From Phytophthora quininea (taxonomy: Eukaryota; Oomycota; Peronosporomycetes; Peronosporales; Peronosporaceae): a DNA stretch of 64,000 nt. How positions within the stretch are numbered: position 1 is the first letter of the stretch; the number at the start of each line of letters is the position of its first letter. The notes under the pieces were generated by a model, which saw only the letters and a list, made by a program, of their open reading frames with translations, was not told the DNA's origin and did not search any database. The stretch lies in NCBI GenBank assembly GCA_011947345.1, contig JAAVTG010000845.1, positions 496,001 to 560,000 on the forward strand, read 5' to 3'. A program made the position numbers and the translations under genes. Below, piece after piece: positions 44,568 to 56,161 of the stretch.

Positions 44568-45875
44568 CTAGACTGCGTCACACAGTTCCTGGACGTTCGC
44601 CGGCTCGCCGGTGCAATTGCCGGTGCGCTGCGTGTCGACCGCGAGGTGCTTGAAGGTCCAGTTGGACACCACGTCTGGGTTGGCCACGATGTCGAACAAG
44701 TTCTCGGCCGTGCCAGTCAAACCGTCGATGGTGATGTTGGTGATCTCCACCAGACTCGTCGGGGTACGGGCGTAGCCTCCTTTGGTCTTGTTGTAGTCCG
44801 AGTGCACGACGATGGCGTGGGTGACGTTCACCAGCTCGTTGTTGGTGTAGACGGCGTCGGTGACGAGACCCTTGAGGCCGATGATGGTCTTGATGCGGAT
44901 GCCGTTGGTGCTGTTGACGATAATGTTGCCGGTCACGTTGAGGCCTCGAACGGTGGTGGACGAGTTCCTCTCTGGCCCGCCAAGCGATCCGATGGAGATA
45001 CCGTGGCTGCCGTGGCAGTAGTTGTTGCTGAAGACGGTGTTGGTGCTGGATTGCATGGCGAGGCAGTCGTCCTGGTTGTAGATGGTGCAGTTGGTAATCG
45101 TGATGTGGTCGTTGTTGCTGAGGTCGAACCCGTCCGTGTTCTTGGCCAGACCGTCGCCGGCGGTCGAGTTGAGCAGGAGGTGGCTAATGGTCGTATACTG
45201 GGAATTGCCGACGCTGAAGGTGCGGTAGGGCATGTTCAGGAGGCTGAAGCCCGAGAGGGTCGAGTTGACCACTCGGTTGAGCTTGAAGAACACGGGGCGG
45301 GTGACGTTCTGTCCGTACGGCCAGTACCAAGCGCCCTGGCCATCGAGCGTACCGGGACCAGTCACAGTGAGGTTGTTGCCCTGAAGCTTGACGAGTGGCC
45401 CACTCCACAGCTAGACAATTAACATTAGTTAGCAGCTAGCATCAACTTGTGTGCCGGAGAAAACTCACCTCAGGATCAAACGTAGTCGTGCCCTGGAATG
45501 AAATGCTGGCGCCGTCCCGCACCTTCACCAAGTTCAGCGTCACCCCTGCAGGTACGTGAAGCGAGTCGATGGTGATGGTATCGCACTGGGTCACATTCGT
45601 CCCGTTGATGTAGTCTCCTGTAAGTAAGCAGTCGCCCTCGTACACTGGGGGTCTTGACAGGGGTTGTTCTGGTCGGCACTTCCTTGCGTGACATCGGCAG
45701 CGGGGTCCTTCTGGTAGATGTTGCCGTGAGAAATATCAACGCCAACCTTGATGTTGCCAATCGAGACGTCTACGCCAATGCCGACAGTGCCTGAAAGCAA
45801 GCCAGACGTGTGCGCGTCCGTCACGAGAGCACCGACGCCGATAAGCAGCGCTGCAAAGGCCGACGAGAATTTCAT
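44568..45875 (-). CDS. Secreted endo-polygalacturonase (GH28), copy 1
   Basis: Pectin-cleaving glycoside hydrolase family 28, about 416 aa in two exons (45875-45469, 45410-44568; 58-nt intron). Signal peptide MKFSSAFAALLIGVGALVTDA, then a Gly/Asp/Gln-rich spacer and the beta-helix catalytic domain: NTDGFDLSNND, QDDCLAMQSS, CHGSHGISIGSLGG and GIRIKT, the four GH28 active-site motifs. Many NxS/T glycosylation sites. One missing base is inferred in the C5 run near 45650. Divergent from copy 2 at 46586 across about 710 bp. A 648-bp core (44646-45293) is shared with copy 2. Confidence 0.92.
44646..45293 (-). repeat. Polygalacturonase inverted-repeat arm 1 (648 bp)
   Basis: Same length as 47369-48016 on the opposite strand. 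The encoded residues are identical, and the antisense reading frames are identical too, so synonymous sites match. Flanking exon sequence diverges sharply at both ends. Confidence 0.85.
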
Positions 45876-46585
45876 GAGGGGACGTCTAAACTGGCGCAAA
45901 TTAGGAAGTGGAGTCGTGTGCAGGTTGTCTACGACGATAAGAATGAAAGCGGGATCGGTAGTCGCCACGAGGGCCTCTACTCGACTGTCGGTGCTGGTTG
46001 CTGTTGGCAGCTGATGGTCTTTGTCGTGGAGGCACTCAAGAATTGAGTTAGCGAGTGGATAGACAACCATTACAATCGGACCAAGCTCGCTTACGGGACT
46101 TGGAAGTTGGACGTGATGCGAAGAAGGCGCGGCGTGGTTGAACGCAACTTCAGCAGCCAGCAGAGCTCGACGATGCCAACACGTCTACGGCAATAGCACG
46201 CGTGTACTTTGTTGGACAATGTGCGAGGCAGGCATGGTCTTTTAATCATCGGATCTGCCTGGCAACAAGACGATCGCTCCGCGTCAAGACACCGCGACTA
46301 TTATACATGCCTTGTGACGACATCTTTTGAGGAGTCCAGCACTTCCAACATCTCGGTAGGCTGCCGCACGTACAAACTTTCCTGAAATCTTTCGATGTGC
46401 CCGGCTCCAGCAGCAGCTATGAGCCGTCTCGCCAGTGAAGTGAAGAGTGCTCTGCGTGCTGTTGACATGGTACCGACAAATCCTTCATGCTCGTGTCGGA
46501 ATGCTGTTGGTGGCCCTGCTCATTTCGACACCATCCTGCATTGAGCACAGTGTCTTCAGCAACTGTGCCAGCAAGTAACGCAGAC
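45876..46585. other. Shared 5' region of the divergent polygalacturonases
   Basis: About 710 bp with no gene of its own; presumably holds both promoters. Longer GTG/ATG-initiated extensions of the polygalacturonase frames here lack signal-peptide character. Confidence 0.5.
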
Positions 46586-48079
46586 ATGAAATTCGCGGTG
46601 TTGGTCATCGCCACGCTCATTCTCGCTGCATGTACAAGCGCTTCCGCCTCCGACGAAACGTTTAAAGACTTGTCCGGTAGATACAAGTCAGGCGTTGTGT
46701 TTGCGCCGAGCTACAGTGCAGACGGCTCCAGTACGGACGTCACGCAGGGCGTGACATTTTCCAAGACCAGGCTCGGCAACGGCGGAGTCTCCCAGGAAAC
46801 AAACACCTCCACTAAAAGCAGCAGTGACAACTCAAGTTCACAGGTTACCCAGCAAAGCACCCCCACCCAGGGCGACACCTCCAAGGATGCCTCACAAAGT
46901 AATCCTACTCAAACCGATTCCAGCAAGGACGTCTCGCAAAGCAATCCCAGCTCCAGCGGCGATGTCACCCAGGGAAGTGGCTCTCATGGCAACTCCACGA
47001 CTCCACCCGTTTTGAAAGGAGACTGCAATCTTACCGGAGACTATATCAACGGGACGGACGTGAGGAAGTGCGAGACCATCCTCATCGACTCGCTCCGCGT
47101 GCCAGCCGGAGTGACGCTCAACTTGACCAAGTTGACCGATGGAGCTGAGATTTCGTTCCAAGGCACCACCACCTTCGGGACCACGGTAAGCAAGCGGTCC
47201 TGACAAACCCACATATTTCCTTCTCAGTCGCATTGTTTGTCTGCTGCCTAGCTGTGGGATGGTCCGCTGATCAAGCTGCAAGGCAACAACCTCAGTGTCA
47301 CCGGCCCCGGCACATTGGATGGACAAGGTGCCTGGTATTGGCCCCAAGGCCAAGACGTCGACAAGCCTGTGTTCTTCAAGCTCAACCGAGTGGTCAACTC
47401 GACCCTCTCGGGCTTCAGCCTCCTGAACATGCCCTACCGCACCTTCAGCGTCGGCAATTCCCAGTATACGACCATTAGCCACCTCCTGCTCAACTCGACC
47501 GCCGGCGACGGTCTGGCCAAGAACACGGACGGGTTCGACCTCAGCAACAACGACCACATCACGATTACCAACTGCACCATCTACAACCAGGACGACTGCC
47601 TCGCCATGCAATCCAGCACCAACACCGTCTTCAGCAACAACTACTGCCACGGCAGCCACGGTATCTCCATCGGATCGCTTGGCGGGCCAGAGAGGAACTC
47701 GTCCACCACCGTTCGAGGCCTCAACGTGACCGGCAACATTATCGTCAACAGCACCAACGGCATCCGCATCAAGACCATCATCGGCCTCAAGGGTCTCGTC
47801 ACCGACGCCGTCTACACCAACAACGAGCTGGTGAACGTCACCCACGCCATCGTCGTGCACTCGGACTACAACAAGACCAAAGGAGGCTACGCCCGTACCC
47901 CGACGAGTCTGGTGGAGATCACCAACATCACCATCGACGGTTTGACTGGCACGGCCGAGAACTTGTTCGACATCGTGGCCAACCCAGACGTGGTGTCCAA
48001 CTGGACCTTCAAGCACATCGACGTCTTGTCGACGAGTCTCGGCAACTGCACCGGCGAGCCGGCCAGCATCACATGCTAA
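46586..48079 (+). CDS. Secreted endo-polygalacturonase (GH28), copy 2 with Ser/Thr/Gln linker
   Basis: 475 aa in two exons (46586-47185, 47252-48079; 66-nt intron), no break. Signal peptide MKFAVLVIATLILAACTSASA. Residues about 45-140 form a Ser/Thr/Gln/Asp-rich linker with a repeated unit (TQGDTSKDASQSNP, TQTDSSKDVSQSNP), likely O-glycosylated. The catalytic domain has NTDGFDLSNND, QDDC, CHGSHG and GIRIKT. Catalytic core residues are identical to copy 1, but the linker, the exon-1 part and the C-terminal 15 residues differ. Confidence 0.93.
47369..48016 (+). repeat. Polygalacturonase inverted-repeat arm 2 (648 bp)
   Basis: Partner of 44646-45293 in opposite orientation; the pair could form a cruciform or hairpin with a 2.1-kb loop. 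Confidence 0.85.
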
Positions 48080-48242
48080 TAGATTTTTTTGCAGTTCTTG
48101 CGTGCGAACGAAGCACCTCCCGACTGTCGAAGCATTGCTGTCGAAGCATTTCCTTTTTGTAAGTCTTTAGTGCCACAATGCAGTAGAGCAATTTATGCGT
48201 CGCCCGTTGTTATTTCACAGGTTGCGTAGGACAGCAATTCTA

Positions 48243-48461
48243 TCACTTTGCGTCTTCCTTGAGCTCTGGCAGGTCTCCCTCGTCGAATATCACGCGGATG
48301 GTCAGGGAGCAGCTCGGGCACGAGGCGATGTCTTCTCCGTCGTAGAGTTCCTCCAGATCGATGCAGAACCGGTCTCCGCACGGACATGGGTAGTAGTACA
48401 CTTGCTCCTCTGGGTCGAAATCCATGTCCTCGATCTCCACTTCGTCGTACACGGCCGCCAT
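48243..48461 (-). CDS. DPH3: Diphthamide biosynthesis protein 3 (CSL zinc finger)
   Basis: 72 aa, single exon. [28 protein letters not shown] (quoted in part: [20 protein letters not shown]), then C-x-x-C in SCPSCSL form the CSL-type zinc/iron site. Dph3/Kti11 donates electrons to Dph1-Dph2 for diphthamide on elongation factor 2 and to Elongator for wobble-uridine modification. Normal length for the family; ATG at 48461. Confidence 0.95.
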   Translation of the reverse strand: MAAVYDEVEIEDMDFDPEEQVYYYPCPCGDRFCIDLEELYDGEDIASCPSCSLTIRVIFDEGDLPELKEDAK

Positions 48462-48736
48462 CGCTGCTGCTCAACCTGTGACCAGCGAAAATTGCAGCTG
48501 GCACGCGCTAACCCTGCTAAAACGATACAAAACCGATCAAATGTAGCCAAAAAGGCAACTGCAATTGCAGCGTTTTGTGTTCATGCTGCCGTTCATCCTT
48601 GCCGACCTTCAACGGGCCCAATTTATCGTTTTACTTGTTGTCTGCTAGTTCGCCTTGCCGAACAAGCGGGTCAAGAAGCCGGAGCTGGGGGCACCGGAGT
48701 CGGAACTGCCTGCGGATACTCCAGCGCCGGCCGTGC

Positions 48737-51392
48737 CTACTGCGACTTCCCCATCATCGTTTTGCGCCGACCACCGCCGCGAATCGGCCGAATGACGCTG
48801 TCACCGCCGTAGATGGACCCACCACGCAAGGTTTTAATCATACCTGGCTCGCTTGTCCCCATGGCCGCCACAAGAGCAGCGTTCGTGTGGTTCAGCTGAG
48901 CCTCAAAGTGCGAACGCTGCGCGCCACGAAAGTCGGCGATCTGGTCGCGCAGATGTGTGAGCTCCTCGACATGCTTCTCCGCCTGTGCTCGCATGTTGCC
49001 AGCCATGATGCGGTTGTTGGCTTCCACCTGCTTGATGCGTTCGTCTCGCAATGTCAACTTCTTCTTGGCCTCTGACAGCTCCAACTCGAGCGATGCGTAC
49101 TTGCGTAGCAGTTGGCGGTGGACAGCGACAAGCTGCTCCAGTTTCTGCTGGATGGAGCGCATGTGCTGCCGTTCCCGTGCCGACATGCCACTGGCGCCGC
49201 TAGGTGATGACGGTGTTGACCCACCTTCGCTGGTCGCTGCGCCAGCTCGCTCGGCCCGCGCTTCCAGCTCCCGAATTTGAGCCGCCTTGCGCTCGACATC
49301 CTCCTGCAGTCGAGCCTTGTCGTGCTCCGTAGAGGTTTTCAGAGCAAGATATTCCTTCTCGTAGTCGCGCAGTTCTCCCTCCAGCGCCGTGTATTTTGTC
49401 TTCAGATCTGCGTATCGCTGCGCGTCAGACACGTCTGTAGAGCCCCCTTCATCCCTTGACGGCTGTTCTTGGCTCTCTGCTCCACTTTCCGAGCTTGGCG
49501 CCTTATCTTTATCTGTTGTCTTTTGATCCGCCTGCGTCGCGATCTTTTCGGCCGCAGCCGCTAATTTTCCGCCACCCACCGCAGTTTGCGACGACACCTC
49601 TTGCAGCAATGCGTCGTACTCGCTTTGCAGAGTCTCCAAGTGAATCACGAGCTCCTGGTGGTCGAAAGTTAACCGGTCGAAATCGGTGCGCAAGTCCGCG
49701 TACAGAGTCTCGCGCTGCCGGATCTTCTCCTCTAGAGATTTCTCCTGAAGTTCCTTTACCCGCTGCAACTCCTCCGCAAGCACGCGCTGCGTCTCAAATG
49801 CTTGGACATGCTCTCCCAGTTTGGCTGTGAGGATTCGAATCTCCTCACCACGCCGCATCGATTCCTGATTTTCTTCTGATAGCTCTTCCTCAAGCTGAGT
49901 TACCCTTTTCTGAAGCTCCGTCAATGCACGGCCTGCACGAGCTGAGGGTGATGGCGGAGACGACGACGATGTATCGTCAGCAAACTCTAACTGGACGTTA
50001 GCTGTGTTTGTACCGCTAGGCGCATTGTCCACGTTATCCGGAGTATCATCAGAGCTAACAGCTCCTGCGCTCTCGACTCCTTCTCCCTCCCCACTTGGTA
50101 CCTCGCGCCCTGCAAGCCTGGCCTCGAGCGCGATAATATATGTCTGTTGTTTGGCAATCTTTTTCTCGGCTGCTGCCAGCAGTGCCTCGTACTCTGCAAC
50201 ACTGCGCTGCTCGTTCACCACAGCCTTATTCTTGATCGACTTGGCGCGCATACCGAAGCGCAGCGTCGAAATTGTCTCCGACGCGTTAAAACTGCTTGGG
50301 GATACATTGATGATAAGGTTCGTCCGTGAATTACCACCGAGTGACTCCTGCAGCACTCGCGTCAGTTTACTGTCTCGGTAGGGCACGTGGGTGATCTTTT
50401 GATCTGTGAGCGCATTGATGACCATGCCTAGCGCCGACAGCGATTTGTTGATCGTCTTGGCCTCCTCCAGTTGGCGACCGGATGCGCCGGTCTTACGAAC
50501 CATCTCCGAGCCTGCAAGATCCACCAGATACAATTTACCGGCCTTTGTGGCCTGATTCTCGAGGTTGCGCTGGAACAACGTCACCATAAACACGCTGTGG
50601 CTGCGCGAGCTGCCCTCGTTCATGCCTGTTGCTGCGACGGCACGGTTTGCAGCACCTGCACGCATAGCAGCCAGTAGCTCCTCGTCACTCGTCACACACA
50701 TCTCCGTCATTCCTTCCACAAAGATCCCCGTTGAGCGTCTTCACGAACTTGCAGGTTCACTTTCGACTTGTATGGATCCAGCAGATCGCGGATCCGTTCC
50801 ATGTAGATTTCAATGTAGCTCACTTTCACGATAAACTCCATGTTCTCGTCCGCATTCATGACGTTGTTGAAGATCTCGGTGGCCGTTCGCGGGATGATTC
50901 CCTGCAGCTCCGCGTGGTCGATGTTGGCTCCCTCCATCGTGTACGTCTTACCCGACGACGTCTGACCGTAGGCGAAGATGGTGGCATTGTATCCATCCAT
51001 GATGTCTGTCAACGGGAACGGCAAAATCATCAGCCACGCTGCCACTCGTGTCCGCCCCTAGAAGTACGTAGCACAACTGTAGCCATCTTACCTTGCACAA
51101 CGGGCAGGGCGACGCTCTCGAAGACTGCCTTCTGGTCAGTCTCCTCGGAGAAGACGTGATCGAACGTGAACTTCTGCGGACTGCCGTCGCTCGTCTTGAC
51201 CTCGATCCAGTCGCTCTCAGTGAAGACGCAGCGCTGAGCCCCCGCCATAGTCAGCTCCTTGGCGTTCTGAGGACGCACGCGGCAGCACACGCGCACGTTG
51301 CCCACCTCATTCTACGGGGCAGTAGCAGTTAGTCGAGGGACGACAAAGAGTGCGGGAGCGGCTGGACCTACGCTGGAGGACGGACGCTTCAT
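48737..51392 (-). CDS. Kinesin motor protein (kinesin-1-like heavy chain)
   Basis: 836 aa in three exons (51392-51372, 51311-51092, 51005-48737) after one missing base in a G-run near 50728. Motor domain residues 1-335: [12 protein letters not shown]-loop [12 protein letters not shown], switch [12 protein letters not shown], switch II VDLAGSE, and the microtubule-binding [18 protein letters not shown]. Kinesin-1-like neck entry [18 protein letters not shown] is followed by coiled coil ([18 protein letters not shown]) to the end and a basic tail ([13 protein letters not shown]). Plus-end transport on microtubules is inferred. Exon 1 encodes only MKRPSSS. Confidence 0.93.
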
Positions 51393-51531
51393 TGACGCCG
51401 TGCGCTTGAACTCAGCCCGAATGCGGAATGAAGCTGAAAATACTATGGCGACAGTCATCGAACTGCGCTCTAGCATAAAACTCGACGGGTCATTGCAGAT
51501 GACTAAGATGCACAAAGTTGTTTCCGACGTC

Positions 51532-52527
51532 CTATTCGGAGCGCTCAATTCGTAGAGTGAGCAGCACCGGAAAATGCACGTCGGGGAGGTAATCTGGTCG
51601 GGCTTGCTGGTACTCGTTGTGTTTCTGGACGATTGAGGCGTCGTAGTCCTCGGATCGATCGATACGGAGGCCGTGGCGCTCGGCGATGGCGCAGAATCTC
51701 TCCATGGACCGACTGCGGCTCGGCTGCAGAAGTAGACAGCGGCTGGAGCCGTCGCGCAGTAACTTCTTGATGGTATGCGCTAGATCCTCGTGGAACTCCT
51801 CGAAGAACAGGCAGTCGCTGGCGAACACGAGGTCGAACTGGTGCAGCAGGTCTGGTCTTAGCACCGCGTTGCGGTCCCACCTCAACAGCTCTGCAGTCAC
51901 TTGATCTCTGCTTGTAATTGTGCTTCGGGCTTTGTTTTCCTCGATGCAGCGCTGCAGGTTCTTGACACAGAGTGGGTTCCCGTCCGTGATCAGCACCCGC
52001 TGGAGTTGAACAGGAGCACAGACCAGCACCCCCAAGCCAGCCAGTCCAGCCATACCAGCGCCAAGCTCGCAGCAATTGAGTGGCACCAGCTCTCCTGCGT
52101 TTCGTCTCTGGACTGAAGGTAGCAGTCCACTCTGCAGCATGTACTTTAGCAGGATCTGCTCCGATGGCCACGTGCGGATGTTGCCCGTGTTGTCCACGCC
52201 CTGGTGCACTTTGTGGCTCAAGATCTCGGCGATGGACACGCGCTGAGTGTCCTTGCGCTTCTCGTGGACAATGATCTTCCTCTCCTGGCTAGAAGCGTCC
52301 TTATTTGTAGCCGAAGACAGCTCATACTCCGTCCAGACGTGGTCTGCTGCTGCTTCTGCTTTCGGCTGGCTTTGCGCCACTCTGCTCGAGAAGACGGGGA
52401 AGAACTCGGTGGAGATGGAGGACGCAGTGGCTCCAGATGAAGCCGTCGACGCGGATCGCAGCAATGCATTGCGTAGCACCCGCCAGTGGCGCTGGGACTT
52501 GCTGCTGCTCGTCTTGCTTGTCTCCAT
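51532..52527 (-). CDS. Calmodulin-lysine N-methyltransferase-like protein
   Basis: 331 aa, single exon, from ATG 52527 (METSKTSSSK). Class I SAM-dependent methyltransferase of the METTL21/CaMKMT group: NIRTWPSEQILLKYML, motif I CCELGAGMAGLAGLG, VLITDGN, RWDRN and FDLVFASDCLFFEEFHEDL. The WPSE and CADCLFF-type motifs fit CaMKMT, which trimethylates a calmodulin lysine; another protein substrate is possible. Divergent from RPN10 across 86 bp. Confidence 0.8.
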   Translation of the reverse strand: METSKTSSSKSQRHWRVLRNALLRSASTASSGATASSISTEFFPVFSSRVAQSQPKAEAAADHVWTEYELSSATNKDASSQERKIIVHEKRKDTQRVSIAEILSHKVHQGVDNTGNIRTWPSEQILLKYMLQSGLLPSVQRRNAGELVPLNCCELGAGMAGLAGLGVLVCAPVQLQRVLITDGNPLCVKNLQRCIEENKARSTITSRDQVTAELLRWDRNAVLRPDLLHQFDLVFASDCLFFEEFHEDLAHTIKKLLRDGSSRCLLLQPSRSRSMERFCAIAERHGLRIDRSEDYDASIVQKHNEYQQARPDYLPDVHFPVLLTLRIERSE

Positions 52528-52613
52528 GCGTGTCAATAGCTATTTTCGTAAATAAATCCACGAGATGGCTACATTTTCTTGTATCTTCTCACAAGAACAA
52601 CGCCGAGATCAAG
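52528..52613. promoter_or_regulatory. Divergent promoter between CaM methyltransferase and RPN10
   Basis: An 86-bp gap between two start codons on opposite strands must hold both core promoters. It contains the AT-rich TATTTTCGTAAATAAATCC but no clear Inr match. Confidence 0.5.
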
Positions 52614-54017
52614 ATGCCGCTCGAGTCGACGATGATATGGTGCGTCAAGTGACCGATTCACTCCCCTCCGCCTGATGCGCCCAGTTCCCCTGCGTCTCAG
52701 CTACTCACTGATGCCTGTACCATGCTCTTACGCGCTCCATTCGCCCAGCCTGGACAACTCCGAGTGGATGCGCAACGGAGACTACATTCCCTCGCGACTG
52801 GAGGCCCAGCACGACGCCGCCAATTTGCTGTGCGGCACCAAGACGCAGTCCAACCCGGAGAGCACTGTGGGCGTGCTGGCCATGGCCGGCAAGAGGTAGA
52901 AGGACGTGCAGTTCCAGTGCCCCCTACCCAATTCGACTAACCTTTTACTTACTGGCTGCAGCATCCAGGTGCTGGCGTCTCCTACGGACAACATGGGCAC
53001 GCTGCTCAGTGCGATCCACCGTGTGAAGGTAGGCGGCACGATGAAGCTGGCCAACGCCATCCAAGTGGCGCAGTTGGCGCTCAAGCACCGTCGCAATAAG
53101 ACTGGTACAATGGTTCCTCTGAGGACATTTGGGAGCGATCTTCACTAATATATTTTTAGGTGGCCAGCGTGTCGTGGTGTTTATCGGCTCGCCCATTGAG
53201 GAGGACGAGAAGCAGTTAACGAAGATCGGCAAGCTGCTCAAGAAGAACAACATCGCTGTGGACGTGGTGAGCATGGGCGAGCTGGATGCCAATGCCACCA
53301 AACTGCAGGCTTTTGTGGACGCTGCGAACAGCAACAGCAACAGCCACTTGGTGACAGTTCCTGCTGGTGTGTTGCCTTCGGATGTGTTGGTCTCTTCGCC
53401 AGTGCTGCACGGTGATGACGGTGCTGCTGCGGCAGCTGCGAGTAGTGGAGGCAGTGGTGGCAATGATGCTTTCGCTGAGTACGGCGGTGTGGACCCGAGC
53501 ATGGACCCTGAACTCGCTCTGGTATGGAATTATGATTGCAGCAAGGCCTAGAACTACTATGAGCTCTGACGAAATGTTCTGTGGAAATCGTTCAACAGGC
53601 GCTTCGTGTCTCGATGGAAGAGGAGCGAGCCCGTCAAGAGGCTGCACAAAGCGGGCTGCCGAGGCGGAGGCCTCAGCTGCTCCTGCTCCTGCTCCTGCTT
53701 CGGAATCCGCCCCAGCTTCTTCTGCACCGGCAGCGGGTGCCGCCTCACCAGCGGAGCCCAAGAAACCAGCACAAACCGCGGCAACAACTACGGAAGCAGC
53801 AACTGGAGCGCCACCTCCGGCGCCAGCACCGTCAGCCGCAGCGGCTCCCGCACCGGCCTCGAACCTGCCCTTCATGGATCCAAAGTTTGTAAACTCCCTT
53901 CTGTCGGGTCTGCCTGGCGTCGATCCGAACGACCCCAAGATTAAGGCCGCTATGGCACAGATGGCGAAGAAGGACGACAAGAAGGATGGCGATGAAGAGA
54001 AGAAGGAGGACAAGTAG
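52614..54017 (+). CDS. RPN10: 26S proteasome regulatory subunit RPN10/PSMD4
   Basis: 365 aa in five exons: 52614-52639, 52749-52895, 52962-53104, 53160-53521, 53599-54017, with one missing base near 53650. The N-terminal VWA domain starts MPLESTMICLDNSEWMRNGD; SHLVTVPAGVLPSDVLVSSP is diagnostic. The ubiquitin-interacting motif (DPELALALRVSMEEE) is split by intron 4. An Ala/Pro-rich spacer and a conserved-looking acidic/basic C-terminus follow (LPFMDPKFVNSLLSGLPGVD ... KKEDK). It binds polyubiquitin at the 19S base-lid junction. Confidence 0.95.
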
Positions 54018-54451
54018 GTGGTGGGTGCGCTGCCTAGTGCAGCTCAGAATGTAACTCGACGAACATCGTGTCCACCTGAAGATTGAAGCAAATGTTTTCG
54101 CTCAGACATGGCGAGAGTGACAAGACTAACCGAGTGCTTTTATTGCAGCAACCTGGCCATGCCAGGCGACTGGACTTCGCGTCTTAGCCAATGGGAAGAC
54201 CACCATTTTCACCTCCTCCATTTCTGACGTTTTCTGTGTTACATGCCGCAGATCTCCTCGTCCCGTTTCCTCCGCGCAACAACAATATTTATAGGAGGAT
54301 CGCTGGACAAGAATCGTGTCTATCTCTGTCTCGGGGTCTGCATTGACCTTCAATCGATCGTCGATCGATTCATTTCGCTATTGTCTGCATACGTCGGGAG
54401 AAGCCGAGTCTCGACTACAGGGAAGAAAATTGACACCAGCTGAAATCAACC
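54018..54451. other. 5' region of the AGC kinase gene
   Basis: 434 bp with no convincing gene. Contains TTTATTGCAG (about 54140-54150), which could be a splice acceptor of a 5' UTR intron, and the repeat ATCGATCGTCGATCGATTC near 54355. Function unassigned. Confidence 0.4.
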
Positions 54452-56052
54452 ATGGTACTGCTATTCCAACGCAAGGATCAGATGCTGAGCGAGGAGTCCA
54501 AACAGTTTCTCAACACGCTGCCTTCAACCTTTATCAACCTGTTCCGCAAGCGGCGGCAGCTTTTGCCGGTATGGAGCTCGTACAAGTACTGCGCCATGAT
54601 CAAGTCTTCGTACCTGGTCTATTACCGAGCCACGAAGCCTGAGGATGCAGGAGGACCGGGCTTTTGGCAGCAGCACACACTCAAGTATTTGAATCTGCAG
54701 AACTGCAAGATCAAACTCATTGACGACGACGCAGCCGGCTACGTGTTCTGTATCACACCCGAGTCAGGCAAAGGCGCCATTTACTTCGCGGCTGACACGG
54801 AGAAGGACCGCGCCAAGTTTGCGTCGCAAGCAGCGGCAGTGCAGCATCGCATGCCATCTCTGAATGACTTTACTACGCTCAAGCTGCTCGGCCGCGGGCA
54901 CTACGGACGTGTGATCTTGGCGTCTCATGCTGCGGATCGCCAGCTCTATGCCATCAAGGAGATGAAGTTAGGGCAAGTGAAGTCAAAAGTGGTGTTTGCC
55001 GAGCGCTCTGTCATGGAGTGGGTCGGCGACCACCCCTTCGTCATGGGGTTGGATTATGCGCTGGCCCGAGGACGCTCGGTGTTTCTCATTTCCAAGTTCA
55101 TGCAGGGTGGCGACCTCTTCTTGCACATGCAGAACAGCGGGGGAGTTTTCGCGAGGACGCCGTTCGCTTCTACGCCGCTGAGTTGCTGCTAGCACTCGAG
55201 CATTTGCACAACATGTGCATCATGCACCGTGACATCAAACCTGAGAATGTACTGCTCGATCACGAGGGCCACATTAAGCTAGCGGATATGGGGCTGGCTA
55301 AACGGTTGGAGTCGCGTTCAGGACGCACCAAGACGATGTGCGGTACCGATACGTACCTGCCGCCGGAGATGGTGGGGCGATACCCTGGAGGGCATGGTCT
55401 CCCGGTTGATCTGTGGCAGTTTGGCTGCATCCTATTCGAGCTGCGGGCTGGTTATCCACCGTTCTATCTGCCACAGTCGAGCCAAAAGAGCACTCACCAA
55501 CGCATCTTGTACCAACCCGTGCGCTACCCGAACAACATGTCGCCGGAACTTAAGAGTTTGCTTGTAGCTCTGCTGGAGAAGCGCCAGGAAGATCGCCTCG
55601 GCTGCCGCGGCGGAATTGCTGACGTTAAAGCGCACGAGTTCTTTGCCGGTGTGAATTGGGACCAAGTGATGAAGCGCCAACTCAAGCCGCCGATTGTGCC
55701 GGGTCCTCCTGGTGACGATCTCGTAGGCAACTTCGACCCGCATTTCACGGAGCAGCCGCACACAATTTACGCCCCGGAGGAGCTTGCAAGTTGCTTTGAA
55801 CGCGATTTCGCTGGTTTCGACTACGTGCACCAGGTGAGCCCAAGTGCTAGTGCTCGGATGTCGGCCACGAGAGTCACAGCCGCGTCGTCAACCTTGTCGA
55901 GCCGAGGAAGCTTAAAGGATTTCAGCGAGAGCACCGATGCGAGCGCGACGACAGTCAACCAGACTCGCAACAATAGCACTTGTGGCGATGATAAGCCGGA
56001 ACTGGAGCTGGACGCGGAGCTTGAAGTCGAGTCTGTCCGAATCACGATCTGA
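54452..56052 (+). CDS. AGC-family protein kinase with N-terminal PH-like domain
   Basis: 533 aa, single exon, one missing base in the G5 run near 55140. Residues about 35-125 look like a PH domain (YKYCAMIKSSYLVYYRATK ... YVFCITPESGKGAIYFAADT). Kinase domain 137-410: LGRGHYGRV, AIKEMKL, HRDIKPENV, DMGLA where DFG is usual, CGTDTYLPPEM, DLWQFGCILFEL. The AGC C-tail ends in a hydrophobic motif (FAGFDYV), with Asp at the usual phospho-Ser position, a phosphomimic. PH plus AGC suggests an AKT-like or oomycete-specific lipid-regulated kinase. A Ser/Thr-rich, acidic tail follows. Converges on MINDY with a 109-bp gap. Confidence 0.85.
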
Positions 56053-56161
56053 GTGCGCGGGGAGGGAAGTTTACGAAGAGCACTAATATTTATCTATAAG
56101 GAAATTCTTGGGCACGTAAGCAACGTTGTGGCTGTACCAATACCTTGGTAACGCCATTTTC

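Noticed and set aside
46892..48016. Long minus-strand ORF over polygalacturonase 2, and its twin at 44565-45422 (+)
   Set aside because: Val/Gly/Asp-rich antisense readings of the GH28 genes with no domain.
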